Shown: one piece after another, positions 22,358-30,679 of the stretch
Layout: each line of letters begins with the position of its first letter
How positions within the stretch are numbered: the stretch's first letter is position 1
DNA from: an uncultured Clostridia bacterium
GTDB taxonomy: Bacteria > Bacillota > Clostridia > Christensenellales > Aristaeellaceae
Assembly: GCA_947166385.1 (NCBI GenBank)
Contig: CAMVEB010000031.1
Coordinates: 1-45,384 of the forward strand
DNA: 45,384 nt
Direction of reading: 5' to 3'
Notes under the pieces: model-generated
What the model was told of the DNA's origin: nothing
What the model saw: the letters and a program-made list of their open reading frames with translations, nothing else
Database searches by the model: none
Made by a program: the position numbers and the translations under genes

Positions 22358-24748
22358 TTATCGTTCAATATGGATATCGGTCAGCGCGCACTGGTCTCCG
22401 GTCAGCGCGACATAGATTTCGCTGACGTCGTCCATAATGGTCGTGGTGCTGTCGATCGCGATCCCGAGGTTGCTGGTCTCCATCGTGACCCTGTTGCCGT
22501 CGCGCCGGATCTTCACGGTGCAGTCCATCCCGTTTTTATTCGTCTCTTTCCAGACGTTCCATCCGGGGAAGTCCCGGGTGTGGTCGATGTGCACATCGTT
22601 TTCAGCGTGCTTGTCTGATTCCCAGTTTTCCCCGTCCAGGCGAAGGAGGAGGAATTCCCGGAAACTGTCTCCCTCCGCGCTTCCGTCTTCCGAGGTGAAA
22701 AGGCTGATAAACGCGCAGTGCCAGATCAGCCGCGCTGTCGGCAGGCTCCGGGTGTGGAAAGTCAGCTTCAGCCCGTCTGTGACCGGAATGCCTTTTGTTG
22801 TCTTCGCACGCCAGCCGTCGATTTGCAGATTCGGAAGATCTCCTTCCGGGCATCCGCGGATATAACTGATCTCCTCGGCGATCCGCGGGATGGATCCTTC
22901 GTCCGCGTCTGTCTCTTCCCGGTTCACGCTGATATTGCTGATCATGCAGTGCTCCCCGGTGAGGGAGAGATAAGAGAACCGCGAGCTGTCCGGCAGGGCA
23001 ATGATGCATTCGATGATTCTGCCTTTGCCGGAAATGCGGATGAGCACGTGATCCTTTACCCGGGTGGCTTCGACCGAGTAGCTGACATATTGCTTTCCGG
23101 AATCCTTCCCGTCTCCGGCAGCCATCGCCTTTTTCCTGACTTCCGCTTTTCGGGCGCCTTCGCAGATCACCTTTCCGTCAAAACGGATCCGGGCATATTC
23201 GTAATAGAGCAAATCCTTCTTTTTGGCTTCGTCTTCGTGGATTCTCGCATCCAGAGCGTCAAACAGAACCAGCGTGGGCAGGCAGCGGTCTTCCGGGAGG
23301 CCTTCGTCCGGCTTGCTGTATAGCTGAATCGAGGTTTTTTTCTGGGTGACCGGGATTCCTGTCGTACACTCGTGGAAAATCTTTTCGCATTTCAGCCGGG
23401 TGGCGACGGAACCGTCGTCTCCGGTCTCCCTTTCCCGCATGGTATATTCGATATCAAGGTCAATCAGATGAACCATGATCTTCGCGTATTCAGGATCGAA
23501 CTGTGTCCCCGTTCCTTTGACAAACTCCTCCCGTACGGTCTGCTGGGGGATCGGGTCGCGGTAGCTGCGTTTGGATGTCATCGCGTCATATGCGTCCGCA
23601 ACCCCGATGATCCGCGCGATCGCCGGGATATCACTGCCTTTCAGTCCTGTCGGATAGCCCCGGCCGTCATAGCGCTCGTGATGGAAATGCGCCCCGATGC
23701 TCAGATACGGCGACTGCTGGACGCTGGAGAGAATCTGATTGCCCTTGACTGGATGCTGCTTGATCAGCGCAAACTCTTCCTCGGTCAGCCTGCCGGGTTT
23801 GTTGATCACCGCGCTGGGTACCCCGATCTTGCCGACGTCGTGCAGCAGCGCGGCAAAGTACACCTGTTCGCACTCCTCCTCGGAAAGCCCCGCTTCCCGC
23901 GCGATCTGGGTGGAATACATGGCAACCCGGGCGGAATGGCCGTGGGTGTACGGGTCTTTGGCGTCAATCGCCGAGGCCAGCGCTTCCGCCGTCTGCTCGA
24001 AGAGGGTATGCTCTTTTTCCCGCTCTTCCTTGTAGTGGTCGATCTCCAGTTTTCGTCTGCGGGATACTTCCTTGTTCAGATCCCGCAGCGCGAAAAGGTA
24101 AAGCAGCGCGGCGCTTAAGGCCACCGAGATATTGTTCAGCGAAAGGCCGTACAGGAATAACTGAAGCACGGAAGTGACGATGGACAGCCCGTAGATCAGC
24201 AGCAGTGAAAAACCGATGCTTTTGCTGAACCGTCTGTAATACTGAACCGTCAGCGACATCTGCAGAATCAGGATGAGAAAGGGAATCGCGTAGCATATGA
24301 TGAATCCCGGCGCGCGCTGATAGCGGTTCATCTCATCAAATGTGTAATAGAACCCGGTGAACTGGGAGATAATCACCAGCGCCATTCCCACAAGGGTCAG
24401 AATCTTCACAGCCTTCAGGCGTTTCGGAACGGCGTCCAGTTTCCCTTCATGGGTAAACAGATCGATCAGGTACATGTTCAGAGCGTACATCGTGACAAGC
24501 GTCAGGAAAAACACCGTAAAATTGCTGATCCGCACGACCCACCAGCCCCAGGTGCTGATATCGCCTCTGGACAGATAGGCATGACGGTCGGCGATCATCA
24601 GCAGCATGGCGCTGACTTCCAGCAGCATCAGTACTTTCCTGCGTGTTTTGGACATGGTATCTGTCATGTGCACCAGCAGGACCATAATCCCGCAGATACC
24701 GCTCAGCACTACCATGAGATCTGCCTGAATGGATTTCAGGAACTCCAT
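22358..24748 (-). CDS. HD-GYP protein with membrane N-terminus and two C-terminal lectin-like domains
   Basis: ATG 24748 follows AAGGAGG, so the 796-aa form is preferred. The N-terminus has about seven helices, then a coiled linker and HD-GYP (THGHSARVAMYS, LLHDVGKIGVPSAVINKPG, HFHHERYDGRGYPTGL, GVADAYDAMTSKR), with all metal ligands present. From about 455 on come two beta-sandwich-like units. Each contains a GIPVT stretch and ends in a matching sequence, LTGEHCMISNISVNRE and LTGDQCALTDIHIER. They look like concanavalin-type modules arisen by duplication. As placed they should be cytoplasmic, which is odd for a lectin fold and suggests a small-molecule or protein ligand. Confidence 0.9.
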   Translation of the reverse strand: MEFLKSIQADLMVVLSGICGIMVLLVHMTDTMSKTRRKVLMLLEVSAMLLMIADRHAYLSRGDISTWGWWVVRISNFTVFFLTLVTMYALNMYLIDLFTHEGKLDAVPKRLKAVKILTLVGMALVIISQFTGFYYTFDEMNRYQRAPGFIICYAIPFLILILQMSLTVQYYRRFSKSIGFSLLLIYGLSIVTSVLQLFLYGLSLNNISVALSAALLYLFALRDLNKEVSRRRKLEIDHYKEEREKEHTLFEQTAEALASAIDAKDPYTHGHSARVAMYSTQIAREAGLSEEECEQVYFAALLHDVGKIGVPSAVINKPGRLTEEEFALIKQHPVKGNQILSSVQQSPYLSIGAHFHHERYDGRGYPTGLKGSDIPAIARIIGVADAYDAMTSKRSYRDPIPQQTVREEFVKGTGTQFDPEYAKIMVHLIDLDIEYTMRERETGDDGSVATRLKCEKIFHECTTGIPVTQKKTSIQLYSKPDEGLPEDRCLPTLVLFDALDARIHEDEAKKKDLLYYEYARIRFDGKVICEGARKAEVRKKAMAAGDGKDSGKQYVSYSVEATRVKDHVLIRISGKGRIIECIIALPDSSRFSYLSLTGEHCMISNISVNREETDADEGSIPRIAEEISYIRGCPEGDLPNLQIDGWRAKTTKGIPVTDGLKLTFHTRSLPTARLIWHCAFISLFTSEDGSAEGDSFREFLLLRLDGENWESDKHAENDVHIDHTRDFPGWNVWKETNKNGMDCTVKIRRDGNRVTMETSNLGIAIDSTTTIMDDVSEIYVALTGDQCALTDIHIER

Positions 24749-24946
24749 GACTCCGGATCCTCCTTGTCCTGACGGCGGATGAAACAAACGAATTTCTGAT
24801 ATTCCCCGCAAAAGATAGCGGTAAGACCAGGGAAAGACTTAAAAGTTTCTTTTCGACATCAGGCACGAAAAACCCTGCATATGACATCACGATGATTTGC
24901 TTGGAATACAGTGGGCCGGTCGTTTTGTGACGCGAAGACACCAGTT

Positions 24947-25732
24947 TTACCGGATGTCTTTCCGGGTGTATTTCCAGAAAGCGAGACCGATGCCGGTCAG
25001 GGTGAAGGCGAGGCCGATCAGCAGCCGGCTGGAATCGAGGATTCCCTTGTTCATGATCGTCGAGCCGTCGCAGTAGCCGAAGGGCGTGATAGAATTCAGG
25101 AAATCCGCGGAGTCGGTCAGGTTGGCGATAATATTCATGAAGTACAGGGCGATGGCCAGCCCCAGGCCGATGCCCATGCCGCCTTTCCACAGGAAGGCGG
25201 AGATGCCGAAGCATACGCAGCCCAGCTCGATCTGCAGCAGGAAGTAAGCGAGGTGGAGCAGGGAGAATTCCTTCCACGGGATGGCTTCGCCGATGGCCGC
25301 GGTGGAGGCGATCGCCAGCAGCCAGACGACCAGGTTCAGGAGAACGATCTGGATCAGCACCGAGGCGAGCTTGGCGGTGACGATCTCCGCGCGGGACTGG
25401 GGATGGGTCAGCAGAAACTCGGCCGTGCCGTTCTTTTCCTCGTTCGCCAGGGCGCCGATGCCGAGCAGCGCCGCGAACAGCGCGCCGCCGATTCCCAGAA
25501 TGTTGCCGCACTCAATGCCGTAGAAGCCTTTCAGGGAACCGAAGTCCAGGGTGTCCAGCCCGAAGGCGGAGGAGAACGCCCCCATGGAAGAAAAGATGGA
25601 GCTGATGCTGTCCATCTGGCCCTTCATTTCGGGATACATCAGGAGGCAGATGACGATAAAGGAGCCGATGGCAAGCGTCCAGATGAGCAGCGCTTTCCAG
25701 CCGCGCTTCAGTTCATGACGGATCAGGGTCAT
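24947..25732 (-). CDS. ABC-2 type exporter permease
   Basis: The 261-aa protein has six hydrophobic segments and the ABC-2 layout: an N-terminal amphipathic MTLIRHELKRGWKALLIW, a large loop with SIFSSMGAFSSAFGLD, ANEEKNGTAEFLLTHPQSR between helices 2 and 3, and a final helix before a KYTRKDIR end. Its ATG overlaps the stop of the ATPase gene, so they form one exporter. The substrate is unknown; close relatives occur in antimicrobial-peptide and lantibiotic self-protection. Confidence 0.9.
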   Translation of the reverse strand: MTLIRHELKRGWKALLIWTLAIGSFIVICLLMYPEMKGQMDSISSIFSSMGAFSSAFGLDTLDFGSLKGFYGIECGNILGIGGALFAALLGIGALANEEKNGTAEFLLTHPQSRAEIVTAKLASVLIQIVLLNLVVWLLAIASTAAIGEAIPWKEFSLLHLAYFLLQIELGCVCFGISAFLWKGGMGIGLGLAIALYFMNIIANLTDSADFLNSITPFGYCDGSTIMNKGILDSSRLLIGLAFTLTGIGLAFWKYTRKDIR

Positions 25733-26616
25733 GCCTGCTCACCGCCTTTCTCATAGAAGTGCAGAACAATCTCTTCCAGATCCGGTTCCGCGATGGTCAT
25801 ATCCTGAATGTCTGTTTTTGCTAGCGTGCGGATCAGATCATTGATATCCCCGTTGTAAAGGAAGCTGACGGCATCGCCGAGCTCCTTCCAGTCTCTGCAT
25901 TTCGGCAGGTCTTCCCGCCGGATGTTTCCCCGCAGGGTCACGCGGCGGGCACTGCTTTCCGCCAGCTGATCCACGCTGCCGCAGGCGATGATCTTTCCTT
26001 CGCGGATGACGGCGGCCCGGGAGCAGTGGCGCTGGATCTCGGAGAGGATATGGCTCGAGAGGAAGACGGTGACGCCTTTCTGATTCCTCTCCTGCAGGAT
26101 GCTGAAGAATTCATGCTGCATCAGGGGATCCAGGCCGCCGGTGGGCTCGTCCAGGATCAGCAGCTCCGGGTCGTGCTGCAGCGCGCAGACGATGCCGACC
26201 TTTTTGCGGTTGCCGAAGGAGAGATCCTCCACTTTCCGCTCCCGGTCCAGCTGAAGCCGTTCGCACAGTTCGTCCGCGGCCCTGCTGCAGTCCTTTTTCC
26301 GCAGGTCCGCGGACAGTTTCAGGATTTCCCGGACCTTCATGCCGCTGTAGAAGGCGGTGTCCGACGGCAGGTATCCAGCCCGCTGCAGGATGGCGCGGTT
26401 GTTCTTTCCGATATCCAGGCCGAGGACCTGCGCCTTGCCGGCGGTCGGCGAGATCAGGCCCAGCAGGGTCCGGATCGTGGTGGATTTGCCGGCGCCGTTC
26501 GGGCCAATGAAGCCGAAGAAATCGCCGGTCTCCACTTCCAGGTTCAGGCCGTCAATGCCCCGGGCTTTTCCGTAATATTTGACCAGGTTTTCGGCGGTGA
26601 TCGCTTTGGTTCCCAT
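25729..26616 (-). CDS. ABC exporter ATP-binding protein
   Basis: The start MGTKAITAEN at 26616 has GAGGGAAG upstream; an in-frame ATG at 26652 would add 12 basic residues. The 295-aa protein has Walker A GPNGAGKSTT, Q-loop region, signature LSFGNRKKVGI (a variant of LSGGQ), Walker B LLILDEPTGGLD and the switch histidine in LSSHIL. A C-terminal approximately 80-residue domain follows, as in the drug/bacitracin exporter subfamily. It works with the permease encoded immediately downstream. Confidence 0.93.
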   Translation of the reverse strand: MGTKAITAENLVKYYGKARGIDGLNLEVETGDFFGFIGPNGAGKSTTIRTLLGLISPTAGKAQVLGLDIGKNNRAILQRAGYLPSDTAFYSGMKVREILKLSADLRKKDCSRAADELCERLQLDRERKVEDLSFGNRKKVGIVCALQHDPELLILDEPTGGLDPLMQHEFFSILQERNQKGVTVFLSSHILSEIQRHCSRAAVIREGKIIACGSVDQLAESSARRVTLRGNIRREDLPKCRDWKELGDAVSFLYNGDINDLIRTLAKTDIQDMTIAEPDLEEIVLHFYEKGGEQA

Positions 26617-26752
26617 TTTCTTCCCTCTTTTCCGGGCTTTCTTTTTTCGCACCCTATTCTATCTTTTTTTCGGCCCCGGACAAGGGGGAAAAAACGCGGA
26701 TTGAACCGGTCTATTCCTCCGAAAAAGAAAAATAGGCTGCCGCCTTCCTCCC

Positions 26753-26781
26753 TTGCCGAAAGGGTTCGGATACGGTATAAT
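26753..26781 (+). promoter_or_regulatory. Promoter of the 26.9-31.8 kb gene run
   Basis: TTGCCG (26753-26758), a 17-bp spacer and TATAAT (26776-26781) lie 94 bp before the radical SAM gene and are divergent to the ABC exporter genes. Confidence 0.78.
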
Positions 26782-26874
26782 TTCGCCGGATCAGCAGGGG
26801 ATTCCGGTTCTGTTCGTTGCGGAAGCCGGTGAGATCTGTTGCATGCAGGCGGGTGAAAAACGGAGGAAGCACGG

Positions 26875-27753
26875 ATGCATTTTGTGGATGCGAAGGGAAT
26901 CCTGACCGGCGGGAAGGGCGTCTATGGCATGAATGTCTATCGCGGCTGTTCCCACGGCTGCATCTATTGCGACAGCAGAAGCAAATGCTATCAGTTCACG
27001 CATCCCTTTGAGGATATCGAAGTCAAGCGGAACGCGCCGGAGCTCCTGGAACAGGCGCTGAAATCCAAGAGGAAGAAAGGGATTATCGGAACGGGATCCA
27101 TGTCGGATCCGTACATGCACTGCGAGGAAAAACTCGGGCTGACCCGAAAATGCCTGGAGCTGATCTGCAAGTACGGATTCGGCGCGGCCGTGCAGACGAA
27201 ATCCGACCGCATCCTCCGGGATCTGGATCTGCTGGAGGAGATCAACAGAAGAGCCCGATGTGTGGTGCAGATGACGCTGACAACCTGGGATGACCGCCTG
27301 TGCGGGATCCTGGAGCCGAATGTCTGCAATACAAAAAGGCGGGTGGAAGTCCTGGAGGAGATGCGCTCGAGAGGGATTCCCACGGTGGTCTGGCTGACGC
27401 CGGTCCTTCCCTGGATCAATGATACGCCGGAGAATGTGACCGCGATCCTGGAAGCCTGTGCAGAGGTGAAGGTGAAGGGCATCATCTGCTTTGACATGGG
27501 GCTGACGCTCCGGGAGGGCGACCGGGAGTATTATTACGCGGCGCTGGACAGGCATTTTCCGGGGCTGAAGGAGAAGTATATCCGGACATACGGGAATGCG
27601 TATGAGGTGCCCAGCCCGAACAGGGCGGAGCTGATGAACCTGTTCCGCTCCTTCTGCCGGGATCATGGCATCATGGACAGCCCGGAGGAATGCTTTGACT
27701 ATATGCATCATCTGCCGGAGAAATACGAGCAGATGACGCTGGAGGGCCTGTAA
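26875..27753 (+). CDS. SPL-family radical SAM protein
   Basis: The 292-aa protein has the radical SAM cluster motif CSHGCIYC (CxxxCxxC) at about residue 25. Motifs VYGMNVYRGCSHGC, GTGSMSDPYMHCE and VQTKSDRILRDLDLLEE are typical of the COG1533 spore-photoproduct-lyase-like family. It is cytoplasmic and reduces SAM with its [4Fe-4S] cluster. True SPL repairs thymine dimers, but many COG1533 members lack that role. GGAGGAAGC gives the ribosome site. It is the first gene of a plus-strand run of five. Confidence 0.9.
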   Translation: MHFVDAKGILTGGKGVYGMNVYRGCSHGCIYCDSRSKCYQFTHPFEDIEVKRNAPELLEQALKSKRKKGIIGTGSMSDPYMHCEEKLGLTRKCLELICKYGFGAAVQTKSDRILRDLDLLEEINRRARCVVQMTLTTWDDRLCGILEPNVCNTKRRVEVLEEMRSRGIPTVVWLTPVLPWINDTPENVTAILEACAEVKVKGIICFDMGLTLREGDREYYYAALDRHFPGLKEKYIRTYGNAYEVPSPNRAELMNLFRSFCRDHGIMDSPEECFDYMHHLPEKYEQMTLEGL

Positions 27754-27809
27754 GCGGAGCTGCCGGAGCGAAAAAAAACGGAACAGGGAATACCGGGAGG
27801 GAAAAAACG

Positions 27810-28802
27810 ATGGAAATCAGGAACAGGGCGGAGCTGGATGTGCTGTATCCGGAACCCCAGCAGGGAATCGACGATCATTCTCCGGAGCTTCTTCTGATGG
27901 CGTATATCGCGGAGAAGCGGACAGAGGAGGCCCTGGCGCTGTTCCGGGACCGGCGCCAGTTTTCAGCCATGCCGCCGGCGGCGGATACGCCGTACGGCCG
28001 CTTTGAGGGAAAAGATCAGCTTCGCGCTTTTGCGGAGGGCTTCATCTCCCGGTTTGACGCGGACGGATTAAGCATCACGCCCAAATTCCAGACAAGGAGT
28101 GGAGGGCGCTCCGTCACCGAGATGGTGCTGAACTTTGAGGTGGACGGCATGATCAACCAGGTTCCCATGTTCGTCGTGGCGGATCTGGGAAGCCGGGGAA
28201 CCCTGGAGGAAGTGCGCCTGTATACCCATAGCAGTTTTGTCCCGCGCCTGACCCCCTACCGGAAACCCCTGTTTACGCCTGCGCATCTGGAAATGGGAGA
28301 CCCGGGGCTGATGACCGGGGCGGTCCGGGAGTACTATACCGCGCTGCACCATATGCCCGGGGTGGATGTGGAACGGATCCTGCGGTGCATGCATCCGGAC
28401 TGTGTCTTCGGCGGGTATGCGCTGTACCGCGGGCAGGAACCGGAAAAGGGGATGGAAGCGCTTCGCAGGGTTTACACGGGGATGGCCTCCTATATTCCGG
28501 AGAAGGTCGGCATGCGGTATGAGACCCTGATCGATGATGGGGTCACCGGCGTGATAGAATGGGTTCATGTGATCTCTGACCGGGGACGGGAGGAACTGGG
28601 CAGGATTCCCATGTCCGGGATTGCCGCCTATATGCGTGGAGAAGACGGAAGGCTGATCAGCATCCGGATCAGCGACTATGCGTGGATGGAGAAGGAGATC
28701 GACTGGCAGCAGACGGGCATCACGAAGGAACAAGCCATGAAAATCAACGCGGTCACGGAATTCCCCGCCGGCGTTGGCCGGAAAAGTCAGGAAACACTCT
28801 GA
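27810..28802 (+). CDS. Protein with two NTF2/SnoaL-like domains
   Basis: The 330-aa soluble protein has two cone-shaped NTF2-like halves. The first is at about 22-145 (ELLLMAYIAEKRTEEALALF, GKDQLRAFAEGFISRF, VTEMVLNFEVDG). The second is at about 165-305 (VREYYTALHHMPGVDVERILRCMHPDCVFGGY, GVTGVIEWVHVI, EDGRLISIRISDY). No clear catalytic Asp/His pair stands out. It may bind a small hydrophobic ligand. GGGAGG precedes the ATG; the next gene overlaps the vicinity of its stop. Confidence 0.72.
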   Translation: MEIRNRAELDVLYPEPQQGIDDHSPELLLMAYIAEKRTEEALALFRDRRQFSAMPPAADTPYGRFEGKDQLRAFAEGFISRFDADGLSITPKFQTRSGGRSVTEMVLNFEVDGMINQVPMFVVADLGSRGTLEEVRLYTHSSFVPRLTPYRKPLFTPAHLEMGDPGLMTGAVREYYTALHHMPGVDVERILRCMHPDCVFGGYALYRGQEPEKGMEALRRVYTGMASYIPEKVGMRYETLIDDGVTGVIEWVHVISDRGREELGRIPMSGIAAYMRGEDGRLISIRISDYAWMEKEIDWQQTGITKEQAMKINAVTEFPAGVGRKSQETL

Positions 28803-28818
28803 AAGGAAAAGGATAAGG

Positions 28819-29829
28819 ATGAGCATGACAGCGGTTCGTTCAATCACGGATGCCGCGCGGAAGCGGGAGATCGCCAGAGAGATTCTGGAAACGCTGACCG
28901 ACTGGTTTGAGAACGTGGAAGCCAGGGAGGACTATATTCAGAAAAGCGGTGAACAGGTTTTTTTCGCCGCTGAAAAGGACGGGAAGACAACCGGATTCCT
29001 CTGCCTCAAGGAGACCGGAAAGAGCACGGTGGAGCTGGCTGTGATGGGGGTTCTGAACGGGATTCACGGCCAGGGCACCGGCAAGGCGCTGGTGCGCGCG
29101 GCGAAGGAGTACGCCGCGGCGGCCGGATATGCCTTCATGCAGGTCAAAACGGTTCAGTCGGGCTATTACGAGGACTACGACCGGACCAACTGGTTCTACC
29201 GGAGCGTCGGGTTTCAGGAGCTGGAGGTGATTCCCTCCCTCTGGGGGGAGGAAAACCCGTGTCAGATTTATGTCCAGTCGCTGAAAAAGGATGCTTCGCT
29301 GCCGGATCTGATCATGAGCCGGCGCAGTTACCGCGGCAAATACAAACCGGACCGCGTCCCCCGGCAGGATCTGACGACGATTCTGGAGGCGGGCCTGGCG
29401 GCGCCCTCCGGCTGCAACAAACAGACGACAAGCCTGATCGCGGTGGACGATGAGGCGCTTCTGGCCGCGATCAGGAAGGAGATTGATCCGCCGGTGGCCC
29501 AGACCGCCCCCGCGATGATCTGCGTGCTGACCCGCAGGATCAACGCTTACCGGGACCGCTGCTTCGCGACGCAGGATTACGCGGCAGCCATTGAAAACAT
29601 GCTGCTGACGATTGCCGCGCTGGGATATCAGAGCTGCTGGTATGAGGGTCATATTACCGATGCGGACCGGATCGGGGATAGGATCGCGAAGCTGATCGGC
29701 GTGCCGGATGAATATGAGCTGGTCTGCATTCTTCCTGTCGGGATCGCGGAGGAGACTCCGCCGATGCCGAAGAAACTGCCCTTCGGGGAACGGGCCTGGC
29801 TGAACGGGTTCGGGAAGCGCGAAGGATAA
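28819..29829 (+). CDS. GNAT acetyltransferase-nitroreductase fusion
   Basis: ATG 28819 follows AAGGATAAGG; an in-frame start at 28774 would lie inside the upstream gene. Residues 1-155 are a GNAT domain (AVMGVLNGIHGQGTGKALVRAA with QGTGK, NWFYRSVGFQEL). Residues 160-336 are a nitroreductase domain (LIMSRRSYRGKYKPDRV, LEAGLAAPSGCNKQ, LLTIAALGYQSCWYEG, VCILPVGIAEETPPMPKK), an FMN- and NAD(P)H-dependent fold. The join is continuous with no stop or frameshift. The combination is uncommon and suggests acetylation and reduction of the same class of small molecule. Confidence 0.88.
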   Translation: MSMTAVRSITDAARKREIAREILETLTDWFENVEAREDYIQKSGEQVFFAAEKDGKTTGFLCLKETGKSTVELAVMGVLNGIHGQGTGKALVRAAKEYAAAAGYAFMQVKTVQSGYYEDYDRTNWFYRSVGFQELEVIPSLWGEENPCQIYVQSLKKDASLPDLIMSRRSYRGKYKPDRVPRQDLTTILEAGLAAPSGCNKQTTSLIAVDDEALLAAIRKEIDPPVAQTAPAMICVLTRRINAYRDRCFATQDYAAAIENMLLTIAALGYQSCWYEGHITDADRIGDRIAKLIGVPDEYELVCILPVGIAEETPPMPKKLPFGERAWLNGFGKREG

Positions 29830-29874
29830 GAGGGATCAGACGAAGGAACCGATGCGGGGAAGGGAAACAGGGCC

Positions 29875-30645
29875 ATGACAGAAGCCAGGGATACCGGGAA
29901 TACGATCGCGGAACATCTGCGTTTTGTGCGCGGCAGGATCGATGCCGCCTGTGAGAGATCCGGACGTTCCCCGGAGGAGGTAACGCTGATTGCGGTCAGC
30001 AAGACGAAGCCTTTTTCGGATATCATGGAGGCCCGGGCGGCGGGCGTCATCCATTTCGGGGAAAACTATGTCCAGGAACTCATGCAGAAGCAGGAACAGT
30101 TTGCGGCCGGCGGGGAGACGGGATCGATTCAGTGGCATATGATCGGCCACCTGCAGCGGAACAAGGTGAAATATCTGATCGGGCGCACGGCCCTGATCCA
30201 TTCGGTGGATTCTGTCCCGCTTGCGGAACAGATCGAGAAGGAAGCGGCCAGAAAGGGTCAGACGGTCCGGATCCTTCTGGAGGTGAACGCCGCGCGGGAG
30301 GAAAGCAAATGGGGCTTTGATTTTCAGTCCGTGTTCCCGGCCGCCGGGGAAATCTCCGCTTTTCCGCATGTCCGGGTCCTCGGCCTGATGACCTCGGCTC
30401 CCTATACGGAAGATCCGGAAACAAACCGGCTGTACTTTCGGGATCTGAACGCCTGCGCCCGGGAAATGGCCGCGGCGAAACTGCTCTCGGTTTCGGATTC
30501 GGATTTCCGCGGGCCGGTCCTGTCCATGGGTATGTCCGGCGATTATGAGGTAGCGGTGGAGGAAGGGGCCACCATGGTCCGGGTCGGCACAGGCATTTTC
30601 GGCCGCAGACAGTATGCGGCCCCGGAGAGCGGGGAGCAGCCGTAA
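29875..30645 (+). CDS. yggS: YggS/PROSC-family PLP homeostasis protein
   Basis: The 256-aa protein has the alanine-racemase-like barrel with the PLP lysine in LIAVSKTKP (Lys43 region), HFGENYVQEL, WHMIGHLQRNKVK, EVNAAREESKWGF, and the terminal SMGMSGDYEVAVEEGATMVRVGTGIFG. It buffers pyridoxal phosphate in the cytoplasm. Members usually sit near division or sepF genes in Firmicutes; here it lies within an unrelated run. The ribosome site GGGGAAGGGAAA lies upstream. Confidence 0.94.
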   Translation: MTEARDTGNTIAEHLRFVRGRIDAACERSGRSPEEVTLIAVSKTKPFSDIMEARAAGVIHFGENYVQELMQKQEQFAAGGETGSIQWHMIGHLQRNKVKYLIGRTALIHSVDSVPLAEQIEKEAARKGQTVRILLEVNAAREESKWGFDFQSVFPAAGEISAFPHVRVLGLMTSAPYTEDPETNRLYFRDLNACAREMAAAKLLSVSDSDFRGPVLSMGMSGDYEVAVEEGATMVRVGTGIFGRRQYAAPESGEQP

Positions 30646-30679
30646 AAAGCAGAAAAAAGGGAAAGGGGATAAAGAAGAG

